From the NCBI RefSeq assembly GCF_000813325.1, contig NZ_BBQE01000003.1: 64,000 nucleotides of DNA; one strand, 5' to 3'. Every line of letters begins with the position of its first letter. The first letter of the stretch is position 1. The DNA comes from Sulfurospirillum cavolei. Its GTDB lineage: Bacteria > Campylobacterota > Campylobacteria > Campylobacterales > Sulfurospirillaceae. The notes below the pieces were generated by a model that saw nothing but the letters and a program-made list of their open reading frames with translations, had not been told where the DNA came from and ran no database searches. The position numbers were made by a program, and so were the translations under genes. Of this stretch, positions 35,126 to 44,526 are shown one piece after another.

Positions 35126-36205
35126 ATGCAATCTTTACAATTTTTATACGAAATCCCTCATAAAAATCCTTTGTTTATTGATCGTAAAATTTCGATTCAG
35201 TCTAAAAAAGTTTTATTAGACGGACCTCGAAAAAGCGGGAAAACCTCTTTAATACTTGATCATTTAAGCCATTACGAACTCAAAGAGTATTTGTATCTCG
35301 ATTGGGCAGACGAACGCATCGATAAAAACGAAATTATCGAACATTTAAACGATTTTATCCGCCGTCATTCTATCCGGTTGTTGATTGTGGAAAATTTTGA
35401 TTTTTCCTTTGAATTGCCGCGCGTCGAAGAGACGATTATTTCGACTTCCACTTCTACATGTAAGCCTCTTCAAGGTTTTGAGACGCTCACGCTTTATCCT
35501 CTGGATTTTGAAGAATTTTTGGCATTTGACAAGAAACACTCCAATGTCGAACATCTTTTCAACCTCTTTACCAATCAGGGCACGTTTCCTTTTTTGATTC
35601 AACAAAATGAAAGCGAACATGCTAAACTGACGCAAGAGATGTTGCATATCGTCTTGAGAGATCCTTTAGAGTATGTAATCTATAAACGCTTTTGCGAATT
35701 GCAAGGCTCAAAAGTTTCGCTGTTTCAAATCTACAACTATCTCAAAAGTATGACGAAGATTTCCAAAGATAAACTCTATGTGCTCGCGACGCACCTCATA
35801 GATCAAAAATTGCTTTTTTTAGTGGAAAAGTACCGCCAACCTAATGCTAACAAAAAGGTTTATTTGATCGATTTTACCTTCAAAGACGCACTAAGTTTTA
35901 AAAAAGATTTTTTGAAACGCTTTGAAAATATGGTCTTTTTAGAACTGATCAAACGCGATAAAATCATTTATTACGAAGAAGGTATCGAATTTTATCTGCC
36001 CGAAGAATCTTTGGCGATTTTGTGTGCGGGATTTTCCACCACGCAAGCCATTGAAGCAAGGCTTCAAAAACTTTTACCCTCCTTTTGGGCTTTACATGTT
36101 AAACGCGTCGAAGTGGTAACGCTCAGCAGCGAAAGTGCTCAAGACATCGAAGGGCTGAGCTTTTCGATCATCCCGTTTTGGGAATGGGCGCTACAACTCT
36201 CGTGA
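35126..36205 (+). CDS. AAA-type ATP-binding protein of unknown role
   Basis: 359 residues from ATG 35126 (MQSLQFLYEIPH), chosen because AAGGAG sits 6 nt upstream; longer in-frame starts at 35063 and 35105 lack this. The Walker A motif is LLDGPRKSGKTSLILDHL, a Walker B-like strand is IRLLIVENFDF, and the C-terminal part (KVYLIDFTFKDALSFKKDFL, RFENMVFLELIKRDKIIYYE) resembles the AAA_14/DUF4143-type ATPases found across bacteria. These are often stand-alone proteins of unclear function. It converges on the phosphatase gene, overlapping its end by 15 nt. Confidence 0.8.
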   Translation: MQSLQFLYEIPHKNPLFIDRKISIQSKKVLLDGPRKSGKTSLILDHLSHYELKEYLYLDWADERIDKNEIIEHLNDFIRRHSIRLLIVENFDFSFELPRVEETIISTSTSTCKPLQGFETLTLYPLDFEEFLAFDKKHSNVEHLFNLFTNQGTFPFLIQQNESEHAKLTQEMLHIVLRDPLEYVIYKRFCELQGSKVSLFQIYNYLKSMTKISKDKLYVLATHLIDQKLLFLVEKYRQPNANKKVYLIDFTFKDALSFKKDFLKRFENMVFLELIKRDKIIYYEEGIEFYLPEESLAILCAGFSTTQAIEARLQKLLPSFWALHVKRVEVVTLSSESAQDIEGLSFSIIPFWEWALQLS

Positions 36206-37441
36206 GGGCGTGATAAATTTTTGAATCGTAATCGCGTTTCCTTTTTTGTTAAAATAAAAATGGTCTAAAAGCTTTCGAATAATCACAAAACCGCGTCCGT
36301 TGAGTTTATGAGGATTGATGACGATGTTTTTGAGCACCATCGTGTCAAATCCCTCACCTTGATCGCTAATCGTTGCTTCAAAAAGTTCGCGATTGCCGTT
36401 GAGGAAGAGTCCGTAAACGATTTTAATTTTTTTGCGGCGGTGCAAAGCTTCAAGACGTTGCATCTCGTCGTCAAATAAATTGTGCTCTATCAAATAATTT
36501 TTTCGCATTTTATCGACACCGAAACTTCCGTGTTCCAGTGCATTGAGTAAAAGCTCCGAACATGTGAGTAAAATTTGACTGGACGTTTTAGGATCGATAG
36601 CGGCCCTTTTGAGATCATCCGCCACAACCATTAACGCTTGGTCGATCGCTTCGTACGTGCTCTCGATGCGTAAGGTCTTAAACGCTTTGGGGACTTCGAG
36701 TCGTTGAATAAAGATATAGGTTAAATCGTCGTCACCTTTACCGATGCGCGTATTGACCTTGTCGTGAAACTCTTTTACGCAAAAGGCTTCGATAAAATCT
36801 TGCTTGACGCACGAAGCGTACGCTTTTTCGTCATTTAAAAGACTTTCGCTCAATCCGTCGCTGTAACAGAGCATTTTAACGATAGCATGCGTTGAAAGCG
36901 TTCCGATACGAATCGATTCGGTAAAAATGCTTAAGGGCGGGTTATTGCTTCGAATCGATTGACACGCTTGATTCTCTTCCATCATAAAAAAAGGAGGCAT
37001 GCCGCATGAAGCATACTTGAGCGTCGAAGTGTGGACGTCGTACTCCATAAGCAACACCGAAAGAATCTCTTCGTCAAAAAGATTGGTTTGCATAAACTTT
37101 AATAATTTTTTCGTCCAGATTTCCAGATGAAACGCAGAGTCTTCTTCCATCTCGTCAAAAAAGTAGTTCAAAAAACGCGTCGTAGCCATCGCCGTCAAAG
37201 CCGCCGTGATGCCCTTGCCCATCGCATCGGCGATAAACCCGACCAAGCGCCCGTCTTTCGTTTTTCGCAAAGAGTAAGTATCGCCGCTAAGCGTGCTGTG
37301 CGGTTTATACGAAATATCGACGCGCAAAAGCTCTTTTTTTCCGTTTTTGTGAAGGTCGATTTGTTGGTAATACAGATCGTTTTTAATCACGAAAAGTTCT
37401 TTATTAAACGCTTTGTCCAAATCTTCTTTGACATGTAGCAT
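36191..37441 (-). CDS. SpoIIE-type PP2C phosphatase with C-terminal HATPase domain
   Basis: 416 residues from ATG 37441 (MLHVKEDLDKAF), preceded by AAGGAG; a longer frame to 37516 has no such site. The first part (about 35-245) is a SpoIIE/PP2C serine phosphatase (GDTYSLRKTKDGRLVGFIAD, AMGKGITAALTAMA, SDGLSESLL, GKGDDDLTYIFI). The last 140 residues resemble an anti-sigma-type HATPase (LLTCSELLLNALEHGSFGVD, ISDQGEGFD, GRGFVIIRKLLDHF). A phosphatase and a switch kinase in one chain suggests control of an STAS-type antagonist; its partner is unknown, although a STAS-like protein is coded at 58410. Confidence 0.85.
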   Translation of the reverse strand: MLHVKEDLDKAFNKELFVIKNDLYYQQIDLHKNGKKELLRVDISYKPHSTLSGDTYSLRKTKDGRLVGFIADAMGKGITAALTAMATTRFLNYFFDEMEEDSAFHLEIWTKKLLKFMQTNLFDEEILSVLLMEYDVHTSTLKYASCGMPPFFMMEENQACQSIRSNNPPLSIFTESIRIGTLSTHAIVKMLCYSDGLSESLLNDEKAYASCVKQDFIEAFCVKEFHDKVNTRIGKGDDDLTYIFIQRLEVPKAFKTLRIESTYEAIDQALMVVADDLKRAAIDPKTSSQILLTCSELLLNALEHGSFGVDKMRKNYLIEHNLFDDEMQRLEALHRRKKIKIVYGLFLNGNRELFEATISDQGEGFDTMVLKNIVINPHKLNGRGFVIIRKLLDHFYFNKKGNAITIQKFITPSREL

Positions 37442-37531
37442 ACGCACTCCTTGTCGCCATACCTTTTTAAGGTATCTCGTGAATTTTAGCAAATCTATAT
37501 TAAACTTCCTTACCATGGATAAGGAGAGGGC

Positions 37532-38080
37532 ATGCTATGCGGAATTGACGAAGCGGGTCGCGGATGTTTGGCGGGACCTCTTGTCGTGGCGGGCGCGGTA
37601 CTCAAAGAACCCGTTGCAGGACTCAACGACTCCAAACTGTTAAGCGAAAAGCACCGTGAAGCTCTTTTTGAAACCCTTTTGGAAAAAAGCGAATCCAAAA
37701 TCGTCTTTTGCGATCACGCTATGATCGATACCCGAGGACTCAGTTTTTGTTTACGCCATGCGATCGAAACCATCAAAGCACACTTTAGCACGCACGACAT
37801 TCTTATGGACGGCAATTGTACGTTCGGCGTGGAGGGCATCTCAACGATGGTCAAAGCCGACGCGCTCGTTCCCGAAGTCAGTGCCGCCAGTATCCTTGCC
37901 AAAGTCTCGCGTGATCGTTACATGTACGAACTAGCACCGCTTTATCCCGAATACGCTTTTGAAAAGCACAAAGGCTACGGTACGGCTTTACATGTCGATC
38001 GTATTCGTCAATACGGTTATTGCGACATTCATCGCAAAAGCTTCAAACTCAAACAGCTTTCCCAACCGACGCTTTTTTAA
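37532..38080 (+). CDS. rnhB: Ribonuclease HII
   Basis: 182 residues. The active site GIDEAGRGCLAGPLVVAGAV, DSKLLSEKHREALFE, a later Asp in LMDGN and AASILAKVSRDRYM are those of RNase HII, which removes RNA and single ribonucleotides from DNA. AAGGAG lies just before the start. rnhA (RNase HI) is also present, at 44077. Confidence 0.97.
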   Translation: MLCGIDEAGRGCLAGPLVVAGAVLKEPVAGLNDSKLLSEKHREALFETLLEKSESKIVFCDHAMIDTRGLSFCLRHAIETIKAHFSTHDILMDGNCTFGVEGISTMVKADALVPEVSAASILAKVSRDRYMYELAPLYPEYAFEKHKGYGTALHVDRIRQYGYCDIHRKSFKLKQLSQPTLF

Positions 38081-38129
38081 GACAATTTGATAGCAACTAT
38101 TAAAATTAAAGTATACGAAAGCTTTATTA

Positions 38130-38160
38130 CTCTATTATTTCAATAACTATTATCAACGCC
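38130..38160 (+). promoter_or_regulatory. Possible Fur-type operator upstream of feoA
   Basis: The AT-rich stretch before feoA contains AATAACTATTATCAA, whose reverse complement TTGATAATAGTTATT partly resembles the Fur consensus (about 11 of 19 positions by eye). feoAB is commonly Fur-repressed. Weak match; the promoter itself is not clear. Confidence 0.3.
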
Positions 38161-38207
38161 TCGCTTCAAGGGCATTGATCAATACTTTAGAAATGAAGGA
38201 GAACGTG

Positions 38208-38438
38208 ATGGTTGATCTATCGCAGATCGATAAAAATCAAAAAGCATTCATTAAAACTATCCACGCACAACATAGTTTAAAAAAACGCTTACAGTCGCTC
38301 GGCCTTAGTGCCGGACAGGAAGTTCGAGTCGTCGAGACGAGTTTACAAAAAAATACGATTAAAATCGCACTGGGTTTTAGTTCGGTCGCTTTACGCTTAG
38401 ACGAAGCCAAAACGGTCGAAGTGGAGCTTGCTTCATGA
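38208..38438 (+). CDS. feoA: Ferrous iron transport protein A
   Basis: 76-residue SH3-like protein from ATG 38208 (MVDLSQIDKNQKAF), preceded by AAGGAG; a longer start at 38175 is in frame but lacks a site. LKKRLQSLGLSAGQEVRVVE and KIALGFSSVALRLDEAKTVE are FeoA-like. It supports FeoB in Fe(II) uptake. Its stop overlaps the feoB start as ATGA. Confidence 0.92.
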   Translation: MVDLSQIDKNQKAFIKTIHAQHSLKKRLQSLGLSAGQEVRVVETSLQKNTIKIALGFSSVALRLDEAKTVEVELAS

Positions 38439-40705
38439 AAAAAATTACCATTGCCCTCGTCGGTCAGCCTAACGTCGGAAAAAGCCATTTAGCCAACGCC
38501 ATCAGCGGTTCCAACCTTAAAATCGGTAACTTTGCGGGCGTCACGGTCGAAAAAGCAACCGCAAAGCTTCGCACGGACGATTATGCGATCGAATTTATCG
38601 ATTTACCCGGTCTTTATTCGCTTGAAGATTTTTCCGCCGACGAAAAAGTAACCAAAGAGTTTTTGAAAAAAGGCGAGTACGATCTCATCGTCAACGTGTT
38701 AGACTCGACCAATCTTGAGCGCAACTTGATGCTCACGACGGAACTGTTGGAGTTAAATAAAAAAATCGTTTTAGCCCTCAATATGGACGACGAGGCACTC
38801 AAAGAAGGTATTGCGATCAACACCGAAGCGATGCGTAAAATTCTTTCCGTTCCGTGTATTCGCGTCTCGTCCAAAACCAAATACAATATCGAAACATTGG
38901 TCGATACGATTATCGACGTTCACGAAAAAGCCTTGATACCTTCCAAACTGATTTACGGTAGCGAAGTCGAAGATCAACTGCAAACGATTGCGCGCTTTTT
39001 AGAAGACAAGCACTTCAGCATTGAAGGTCTAAGTTACCGACAAATCGCCGTCGGGCTTTTATGGCAAAAAAGAGAAATCTACGCCATCGTACACGAACAC
39101 CCGCTTTACGTCGAACTTCAACCCCTTCTCAACAACGCCTTGGGACATGTTTACATGTACTGCCAATGCGACGAGATCGACGAAGTCATTCACCGCCAGC
39201 ACGCGGCATTTGCCAAGGGTTTATGCACCGAAGTCTTAAGCGTTTCCAAAATCAAAACGCAAAGCGTAACGCAAAAAATCGATGCCGTTTTGATCCATAA
39301 ATTTTTAGGTCTCCCTATCTTTGTCTTTTTAATGTGGGCATTGTTTCAACTTACGTTTACGTTAGGGCAATTTCCGATGGATTGGATTGAAAGCGGTTTC
39401 GGCTGGCTCGGTGAAACGCTAGGCGAAACCATCGACAACGAAGCACTCAAATCGTTGATCGTCGACGGTATTATCGCGGGTGTGGGAAGCGTTTTGATGT
39501 TCTTACCGAACATTATCATTCTTTTCTTAGGCATCGCGCTTTTAGAAACGACCGGTTACATGTCAAGAGCCGCCTTCTTGTTGGACGGCTTTTTCCACAA
39601 ATTCGGTCTACACGGTAAAAGTTTCGTTCCGCTCGTCACGGGCTTTGGTTGTTCCGTTCCGGCTTACATGGCGGCACGAACGCTTAAAAATAAAAAAGAT
39701 CGTTTGCTGACGATGTTTATTATCGGATTTATGAGTTGCGGCGCACGACTTCCCGTTTACGTTCTTTTTGCCGGAGCGTTTTTCGACGAAAGCGTCGCCG
39801 GAAACGTTTTATTTGCCATTTATATTTTCGGAGCGATTTTAGGACTCATTGCCGCTAAAATTTTACGCGTTACCGCCTTTAAAGGCGAAGACGAACCGTT
39901 TGTTATGGAAATGCCCAAATACCGTCTTCCGAGTCTTAAACTGCTTTGGTTTATGGTTTACTCCAAATCGGTTCTTTACCTTAAAAAAGCGGGAACGTTT
40001 ATTTTACTCGCTTCGATGTTAATTTGGTTTATCAGCTCTTATCCGAAAAACGACGTCATTGAAGAAGAATACGGCGCAAAAATAGAAGCCCTTCAGACAA
40101 CGCAAGAAACGCAAGCAACGGATAAAGAAGCCTTAACGGCTCAAAAAGACGACACCGCTCAAGTAAAAGAAACAGCACCGATTGACGATAAAGTCGCCTC
40201 CGCCGAAGCCGACAAAGAAACCCCTGTCGCAGATACAAAAGAGAGCGCGGAAGAAGGCACAAGCGTTGAGGATCAAATCGCCGCGTTGGAAAACGAAAAA
40301 CATGAAAAAATCATGGAACAAACCTATCTCGGTATGGCGGGAAAAGCGGTAGAACCGTTTTTTGCACCGCTCGGATTTGACTGGAAAATGGGTGTTGCAA
40401 CTCTCAGCGGTCTTGCCGCAAAAGAGGTTATCGTTTCAACGTTGGGTGTTTTATACGCGCTAGGCGATGAAGTGAGCGAAGACGACGCATCGTTACGCGA
40501 TATTATCAAAGAAAATATCAGTTTTGCCTCCGCTATGGCGTTTATCGTTTTCGTTATGGTCTATTTACCGTGCCTTGCGGCAACCGCCGTTTTCTACAAA
40601 GAAGCGGAGAGTCTCAAACACACCGTTTTATTGGTGCTCTTTACGTTTGCGACCGCGTGGGTTTTAGCGTTTATTACCTACCGCGTCTTGCTTTTATTCG
40701 CCTAA
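38435..40705 (+). CDS. feoB: Ferrous iron transporter FeoB with a long low-complexity insertion
   Basis: 756-residue inner-membrane Fe(II) transporter. N-terminal G domain: G1 LVGQPNVGKSHLANAISGS, G3 FIDLPGLYSL, G4 ALNMDDEA in place of the usual NKxD-type motif. Then a helical spacer and the Gate-type membrane core (TGYMSRAAFLLDGFFHKFG, GFGCSVPAYMAART, FMSCGARLPVYVLFAGAFF, GLAAKEVIVSTLGVLY). Between two membrane parts, at about residues 545-620, lies an unusually long stretch rich in K, E, A, T and D (see findings). Coupled to feoA. Confidence 0.96.
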   Translation: MKKITIALVGQPNVGKSHLANAISGSNLKIGNFAGVTVEKATAKLRTDDYAIEFIDLPGLYSLEDFSADEKVTKEFLKKGEYDLIVNVLDSTNLERNLMLTTELLELNKKIVLALNMDDEALKEGIAINTEAMRKILSVPCIRVSSKTKYNIETLVDTIIDVHEKALIPSKLIYGSEVEDQLQTIARFLEDKHFSIEGLSYRQIAVGLLWQKREIYAIVHEHPLYVELQPLLNNALGHVYMYCQCDEIDEVIHRQHAAFAKGLCTEVLSVSKIKTQSVTQKIDAVLIHKFLGLPIFVFLMWALFQLTFTLGQFPMDWIESGFGWLGETLGETIDNEALKSLIVDGIIAGVGSVLMFLPNIIILFLGIALLETTGYMSRAAFLLDGFFHKFGLHGKSFVPLVTGFGCSVPAYMAARTLKNKKDRLLTMFIIGFMSCGARLPVYVLFAGAFFDESVAGNVLFAIYIFGAILGLIAAKILRVTAFKGEDEPFVMEMPKYRLPSLKLLWFMVYSKSVLYLKKAGTFILLASMLIWFISSYPKNDVIEEEYGAKIEALQTTQETQATDKEALTAQKDDTAQVKETAPIDDKVASAEADKETPVADTKESAEEGTSVEDQIAALENEKHEKIMEQTYLGMAGKAVEPFFAPLGFDWKMGVATLSGLAAKEVIVSTLGVLYALGDEVSEDDASLRDIIKENISFASAMAFIVFVMVYLPCLAATAVFYKEAESLKHTVLLVLFTFATAWVLAFITYRVLLLFA

Positions 40706-40767
40706 AGGGAGCTTTAATCGCTTCTTAGAAAAAACACGTTATGATTTGCCCATAGAGGAGTTTTCTC

Positions 40768-42342
40768 ATGGGCAAATATATCGTACTAGTGTTCCTTTCG
40801 TATTCGCTTTACGCAACCGACTCCGTCAATATCGGCATTTATAATAATCCTCCTAAAATCTTTTTTGATACCGAAAATCGACCGGCGGGCTTCTTCGTCG
40901 ATCTGATCGATGCCATTGCACAAGAGGCTCATTGGGACGTGCACTATGTGCCTTGCCAATGGGAAGAGTGCTTGCAAAAGCTTGAAAGCGGGGAAATCGA
41001 TATGATGCCGGACGTTGCCTATTCTAAAACCCGTGAGGCGCGTTTTGACTTCAACGACGAAGGTGCCCTTTCCAGCTGGTCTGTCGTTTACACGCATTCC
41101 AATACCCCCGTGAGCTCTATTTTGGATTTACACGGTAAACATGTTGCCGTTTTAAAAAACAGTATCCAAACCGAAGCCCTCAAACACGAAAGTGCCCTCT
41201 ACGATATTAAACCGATTTTTCTCGAGGTCGACAGCTTTAAAAGAGCATTTGAATTGCTCAAACAAAAAAAAGTCGATGCGGCAATCGTCAATAATTTTTA
41301 CAATGAGCCCCATGCCGCAACACTCTATAAAACAACCGTCGTACTCAACCCCGTCGTTTTAAAATTTGCATTGACCAAAGGCGCAAACGCTTCATGGAAA
41401 CAACGCTTGGACGAAGGGTTAAAAACGTTAAAAAATGACCCTCAATCCGCTTATTACCGAGCCAAAGCACAATGGCTAGATACGCCGCAACCGCTTGATA
41501 ATCCGACGCCGTGGATGCCGTGGATTTTTGGCTTTGGTGGGCTACTTATACTGCTTTTGACCTTACTGCTTTTCCGGCTTAAACACCGTTTAAATGCCGC
41601 GATCACCTCCCAGAAAGAGGCGGAACAACTGCTCTTCATCCAGTCGCGCAGTGCCGCAATGGGCGAAATGATTACGATGATTGCCCATCAATGGAAACAA
41701 CCGCTCGCACTTCTTTCCGCCATTGCCAACCAGATTAAGATAGACGGCGAAGTGGGCGTCGTCAAACCGGAAAAATTTAAACGTTATTACGACGATCTTT
41801 CAATGCAAATCGTTGATCTTGCACGTACGATCGACGATTTTAAAGACTATTTCAAGCCCAATAAAGCAAAAGAGCTAATCGACGACCCCAAGACGCTGAT
41901 CGATATGACGCTTTCATTGATCGGGAAAACATTCGAACACGAAGGTATCGAAGTTCGCACAAGCATGAAAGACGTGCCGCCGCTGTATTTGTATAAGAAC
42001 GATTTTATTCACGTATTATTAAATCTTTTAAACAATGCACACGAAGCTTTCGCGCATCATGCGACTCATAAATACGTTGCCATTCGTGCATCCGTTGACG
42101 CGAAAAACTGCTTTAGCGTTGAAGTAGAAGATAATGCGGGCGGCATCGACGCGGAGGTAAAAAAACATATTTTCGAGCCCTATTTTACGACAAAAACAAA
42201 GAGTAACGGTACGGGACTAGGGCTTTATATGAGTCAAAATATTCTCAAAAATTACTTTCACGGTAGGCTAAGCGTTAGCTCCGAAGGAGCCATCACGTGC
42301 TTTACGATCAGCATACCTTTAGAGCATGTGATTCACCCGTAA
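40768..42342 (+). CDS. Membrane sensor histidine kinase with periplasmic solute-binding-like domain
   Basis: 524 residues. A signal peptide (MGKYIVLVFLSYSLYA) leads to a family 3 solute-binding-like domain (about 20-240: NIGIYNNPPKIFFDTENRPA, GEIDMMPDVAYSKTRE, HGKHVAVLKNSIQTEA), one membrane helix (WIFGFGGLLILLLTLLLF), the H-box SAAMGEMITMIAHQWKQPL, N-box LLNLLNNAHEAF and G boxes DNAGGID and GTGLGLYMSQN. It probably senses an amino acid or related small molecule; no response regulator lies next to it. GAGGAG precedes the start. Its end overlaps the convergent aroC by 10 nt. Confidence 0.9.
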   Translation: MGKYIVLVFLSYSLYATDSVNIGIYNNPPKIFFDTENRPAGFFVDLIDAIAQEAHWDVHYVPCQWEECLQKLESGEIDMMPDVAYSKTREARFDFNDEGALSSWSVVYTHSNTPVSSILDLHGKHVAVLKNSIQTEALKHESALYDIKPIFLEVDSFKRAFELLKQKKVDAAIVNNFYNEPHAATLYKTTVVLNPVVLKFALTKGANASWKQRLDEGLKTLKNDPQSAYYRAKAQWLDTPQPLDNPTPWMPWIFGFGGLLILLLTLLLFRLKHRLNAAITSQKEAEQLLFIQSRSAAMGEMITMIAHQWKQPLALLSAIANQIKIDGEVGVVKPEKFKRYYDDLSMQIVDLARTIDDFKDYFKPNKAKELIDDPKTLIDMTLSLIGKTFEHEGIEVRTSMKDVPPLYLYKNDFIHVLLNLLNNAHEAFAHHATHKYVAIRASVDAKNCFSVEVEDNAGGIDAEVKKHIFEPYFTTKTKSNGTGLGLYMSQNILKNYFHGRLSVSSEGAITCFTISIPLEHVIHP

Positions 42343-43412
42343 ATACGGCGTAAATGCCCCATTTGCGAACCGAGATTTAACAACACCATATCGGCGACGA
42401 CCAAAGCCGCCATCGCTTCGGCAACCACGCTTCCGCGCACCGCGATACACGGATCGTGTCGCCCTTTTAGCTTACATGTCAGCTCTTTTCCTTCGGTATC
42501 GATCGTCTCTTGCGCGACAAAGATGGAAGGCGTGGGTTTAAAATAGACCTTACATGTCAACGTATCGCCGTTGCTAATGCCGCCTAAAATACCGCCGCTT
42601 TTATTGGTTTTAAACCCGTTGCTATCGATAGCGTCGTTATTTTCGGAGCCTTTGAGCCTTGAAGCCTGAAAGCCTTCTCCGATCTCAACGCCTTTGACGC
42701 CGTTAATGCCCATCATCGCTTCGCACAAAATAGCGTCTAATTTATAATACAACGGCTCTCCCAAACCTTTGGGCATACCTAAGACGTGCACCAACGCAAC
42801 GCCGCCGATCGAATCGTGTGCATTTTTGGCTTCCAAAATCGCCTCTTTTTGTGCCGCTTCGACGTTCGCGTCAAGTGCGTAAATCTCGCTTGCGTTGACG
42901 CGATCAAAATCGTATGAGCGCGCTTCGATTCCGCCGATCGCACAAATACCGCTTTGAACTTTGACATGTAAAGCATTTAACATCAACTTCGCAATCGCAC
43001 CCGCCGCAACGCGCGCCGCCGTTTCCCGCGCACTGCTACGCCCGCCGCCGCGATAATCGCGCAAACCGTACTTGTAAAAATAGGTAAAATCGGCATGTCC
43101 GGGACGGAAGAGGTTTTTGACGTTTTCGTAGTCGCCGCTTTTTTGATTTTCGTTAAAGATAACCATCGCAATGGGCGTTCCGGTACTTTTTCCTTCAAAG
43201 ACGCCGCTTAAAATTTCGACCTTATCGCCCTCTTTCCGTGCGGTGGCAAAAGCATTTTGACCGGGACGGCGTCGATCTAACTCGCTTTGAATAAACGCCT
43301 CGTCGATCTCAAGTCCCGAGGGTACGCCATCAACCACGCATCCGATCGCGCGTCCGTGCGACTCGCCGAATGTCGTAAAACAAAACTTTTTGCCGAACGT
43401 ATTGCTGCTCAT
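42333..43412 (-). CDS. aroC: Chorismate synthase
   Basis: Flavin-dependent last step of the shikimate pathway, 359 residues. GESHGRAIGCVVDGVPSG, DRRRPGQNAFATARKE, the FMN-site RPGHADFTYFYKYGLRDYRG and GGGRSSARETAARVAAGAIA are diagnostic. Its start overlaps the rnc stop by 4 nt. Last of LapB-like/rnhA/rnc/aroC. Confidence 0.97.
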   Translation of the reverse strand: MSSNTFGKKFCFTTFGESHGRAIGCVVDGVPSGLEIDEAFIQSELDRRRPGQNAFATARKEGDKVEILSGVFEGKSTGTPIAMVIFNENQKSGDYENVKNLFRPGHADFTYFYKYGLRDYRGGGRSSARETAARVAAGAIAKLMLNALHVKVQSGICAIGGIEARSYDFDRVNASEIYALDANVEAAQKEAILEAKNAHDSIGGVALVHVLGMPKGLGEPLYYKLDAILCEAMMGINGVKGVEIGEGFQASRLKGSENNDAIDSNGFKTNKSGGILGGISNGDTLTCKVYFKPTPSIFVAQETIDTEGKELTCKLKGRHDPCIAVRGSVVAEAMAALVVADMVLLNLGSQMGHLRRIYG

Positions 43413-44092
43413 CGTGTCTCTTTTTTCAAAATTTCAAGTGCTAACATCGCCGCTTTTTGTTGTGCCTCTTTTTTGCTTTTTCCGCTCGCAAGGGCCAAAT
43501 CGCGCCCGCGCACGCTAACGGCGATTTCAAACTCTTTTTTGTGATCCGGTCCGAACGAACGAACGAGCCGGTATTCGGGCGTCATCCCGAAATGCGCTTG
43601 CGTCAACTCTTGCAAAGTCGTCTTATGGTCGTGAAAAATAGCGTCCATATCTATTTTCGGATACGCTTCTTCTAACAGCTCGACCGCCAAACGTCGCGTA
43701 AATTCCAATCCCGCTTCCAGATACAATGCCCCCATAATCGCTTCAAACGCATTGGAAAGCAAAGAGGGTTTTTCCCTTCCGTTGTTATTTTCCTCGGCTA
43801 AGGAGATAAAGATGCATTCGCCCAAACGAAGCAAGCGTGCCAAAACTTCAAAACTTTTTTCGTTGACCAACGAAGCGCGAAGTTTGGAGAGCTCACCCTC
43901 GGCAACCTCTTTAAATTCAAAAAAAAGGTACTCTCCGACGATCAAATCCAACACCGCATCGCCTAAAAATTCCAAACGTTCATTATTGTAGGGTTGTTTG
44001 GAACTTTTATGCGTCAGTGCCTCGATTATCAGGTTTTGATCCTTAAACTGATAACCCAAACGCTTTTGTAACGCTTCTAATCTTTTTTGCAT
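43409..44092 (-). CDS. rnc: Ribonuclease III
   Basis: 227 residues. The RNase III domain has NERLEFLGDAVLDLIVGEYL and a later catalytic Glu in FEAIMGALYLEAGLE; the C-terminal double-stranded RNA-binding domain begins at DHKTTLQELTQAHFG. Processes rRNA and dsRNA. Overlaps rnhA by 16 nt. Confidence 0.97.
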   Translation of the reverse strand: MQKRLEALQKRLGYQFKDQNLIIEALTHKSSKQPYNNERLEFLGDAVLDLIVGEYLFFEFKEVAEGELSKLRASLVNEKSFEVLARLLRLGECIFISLAEENNNGREKPSLLSNAFEAIMGALYLEAGLEFTRRLAVELLEEAYPKIDMDAIFHDHKTTLQELTQAHFGMTPEYRLVRSFGPDHKKEFEIAVSVRGRDLALASGKSKKEAQQKAAMLALEILKKETR

Positions 44093-44526
44093 AGTGTCGA
44101 CTCCGTAGACTGAATTTTAAGAGCTTCTTCTTTAGCGATTTTATCGCACGTTTCGTTTTCAAGATGCCCCGCGTGACCTTTGACCCAAATACCCTGCACG
44201 CGATGAGGCTTAGCGACGCTGAGATACCGTTGCCATAACTCGGGATTTTTGACTTTAACAAACGCTTTACGCCGCCAACCGTCCAACCACTCGTTAATAC
44301 CGCGAATCACGTAACTCGAATCGCTGACCAGCGTCACGTCGCACGGCTCTTTGAGTGCCGCAAGCCCTTCGATGACGGCAAGAAGTTCCATTTGGTTGTT
44401 CGTGGCACAGGCTTGTCCTCCGCTGATGATCTTTTCCTTATCGCCGTACCGCAAAATCGCACAATAACCGCCCGCCCCCGGATTTCCCAAAGAAGAGCCG
44501 TCACAGAAAAGAGATATTTTCTTCAT
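44077..44526 (-). CDS. rnhA: Ribonuclease HI
   Basis: 149 residues with the catalytic acidic residues in FCDGSSLGNPGAGGYC (Asp), NQMELLAVIEGL (Glu) and LVSDSSYVIRG (Asp), plus WVKGHAGHLENETCDKIA. Degrades RNA of RNA-DNA hybrids. Overlaps the preceding TPR gene by 26 nt and rnc by 16 nt, so the three are transcribed together. Confidence 0.97.
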   Translation of the reverse strand: MKKISLFCDGSSLGNPGAGGYCAILRYGDKEKIISGGQACATNNQMELLAVIEGLAALKEPCDVTLVSDSSYVIRGINEWLDGWRRKAFVKVKNPELWQRYLSVAKPHRVQGIWVKGHAGHLENETCDKIAKEEALKIQSTESTLCKKD

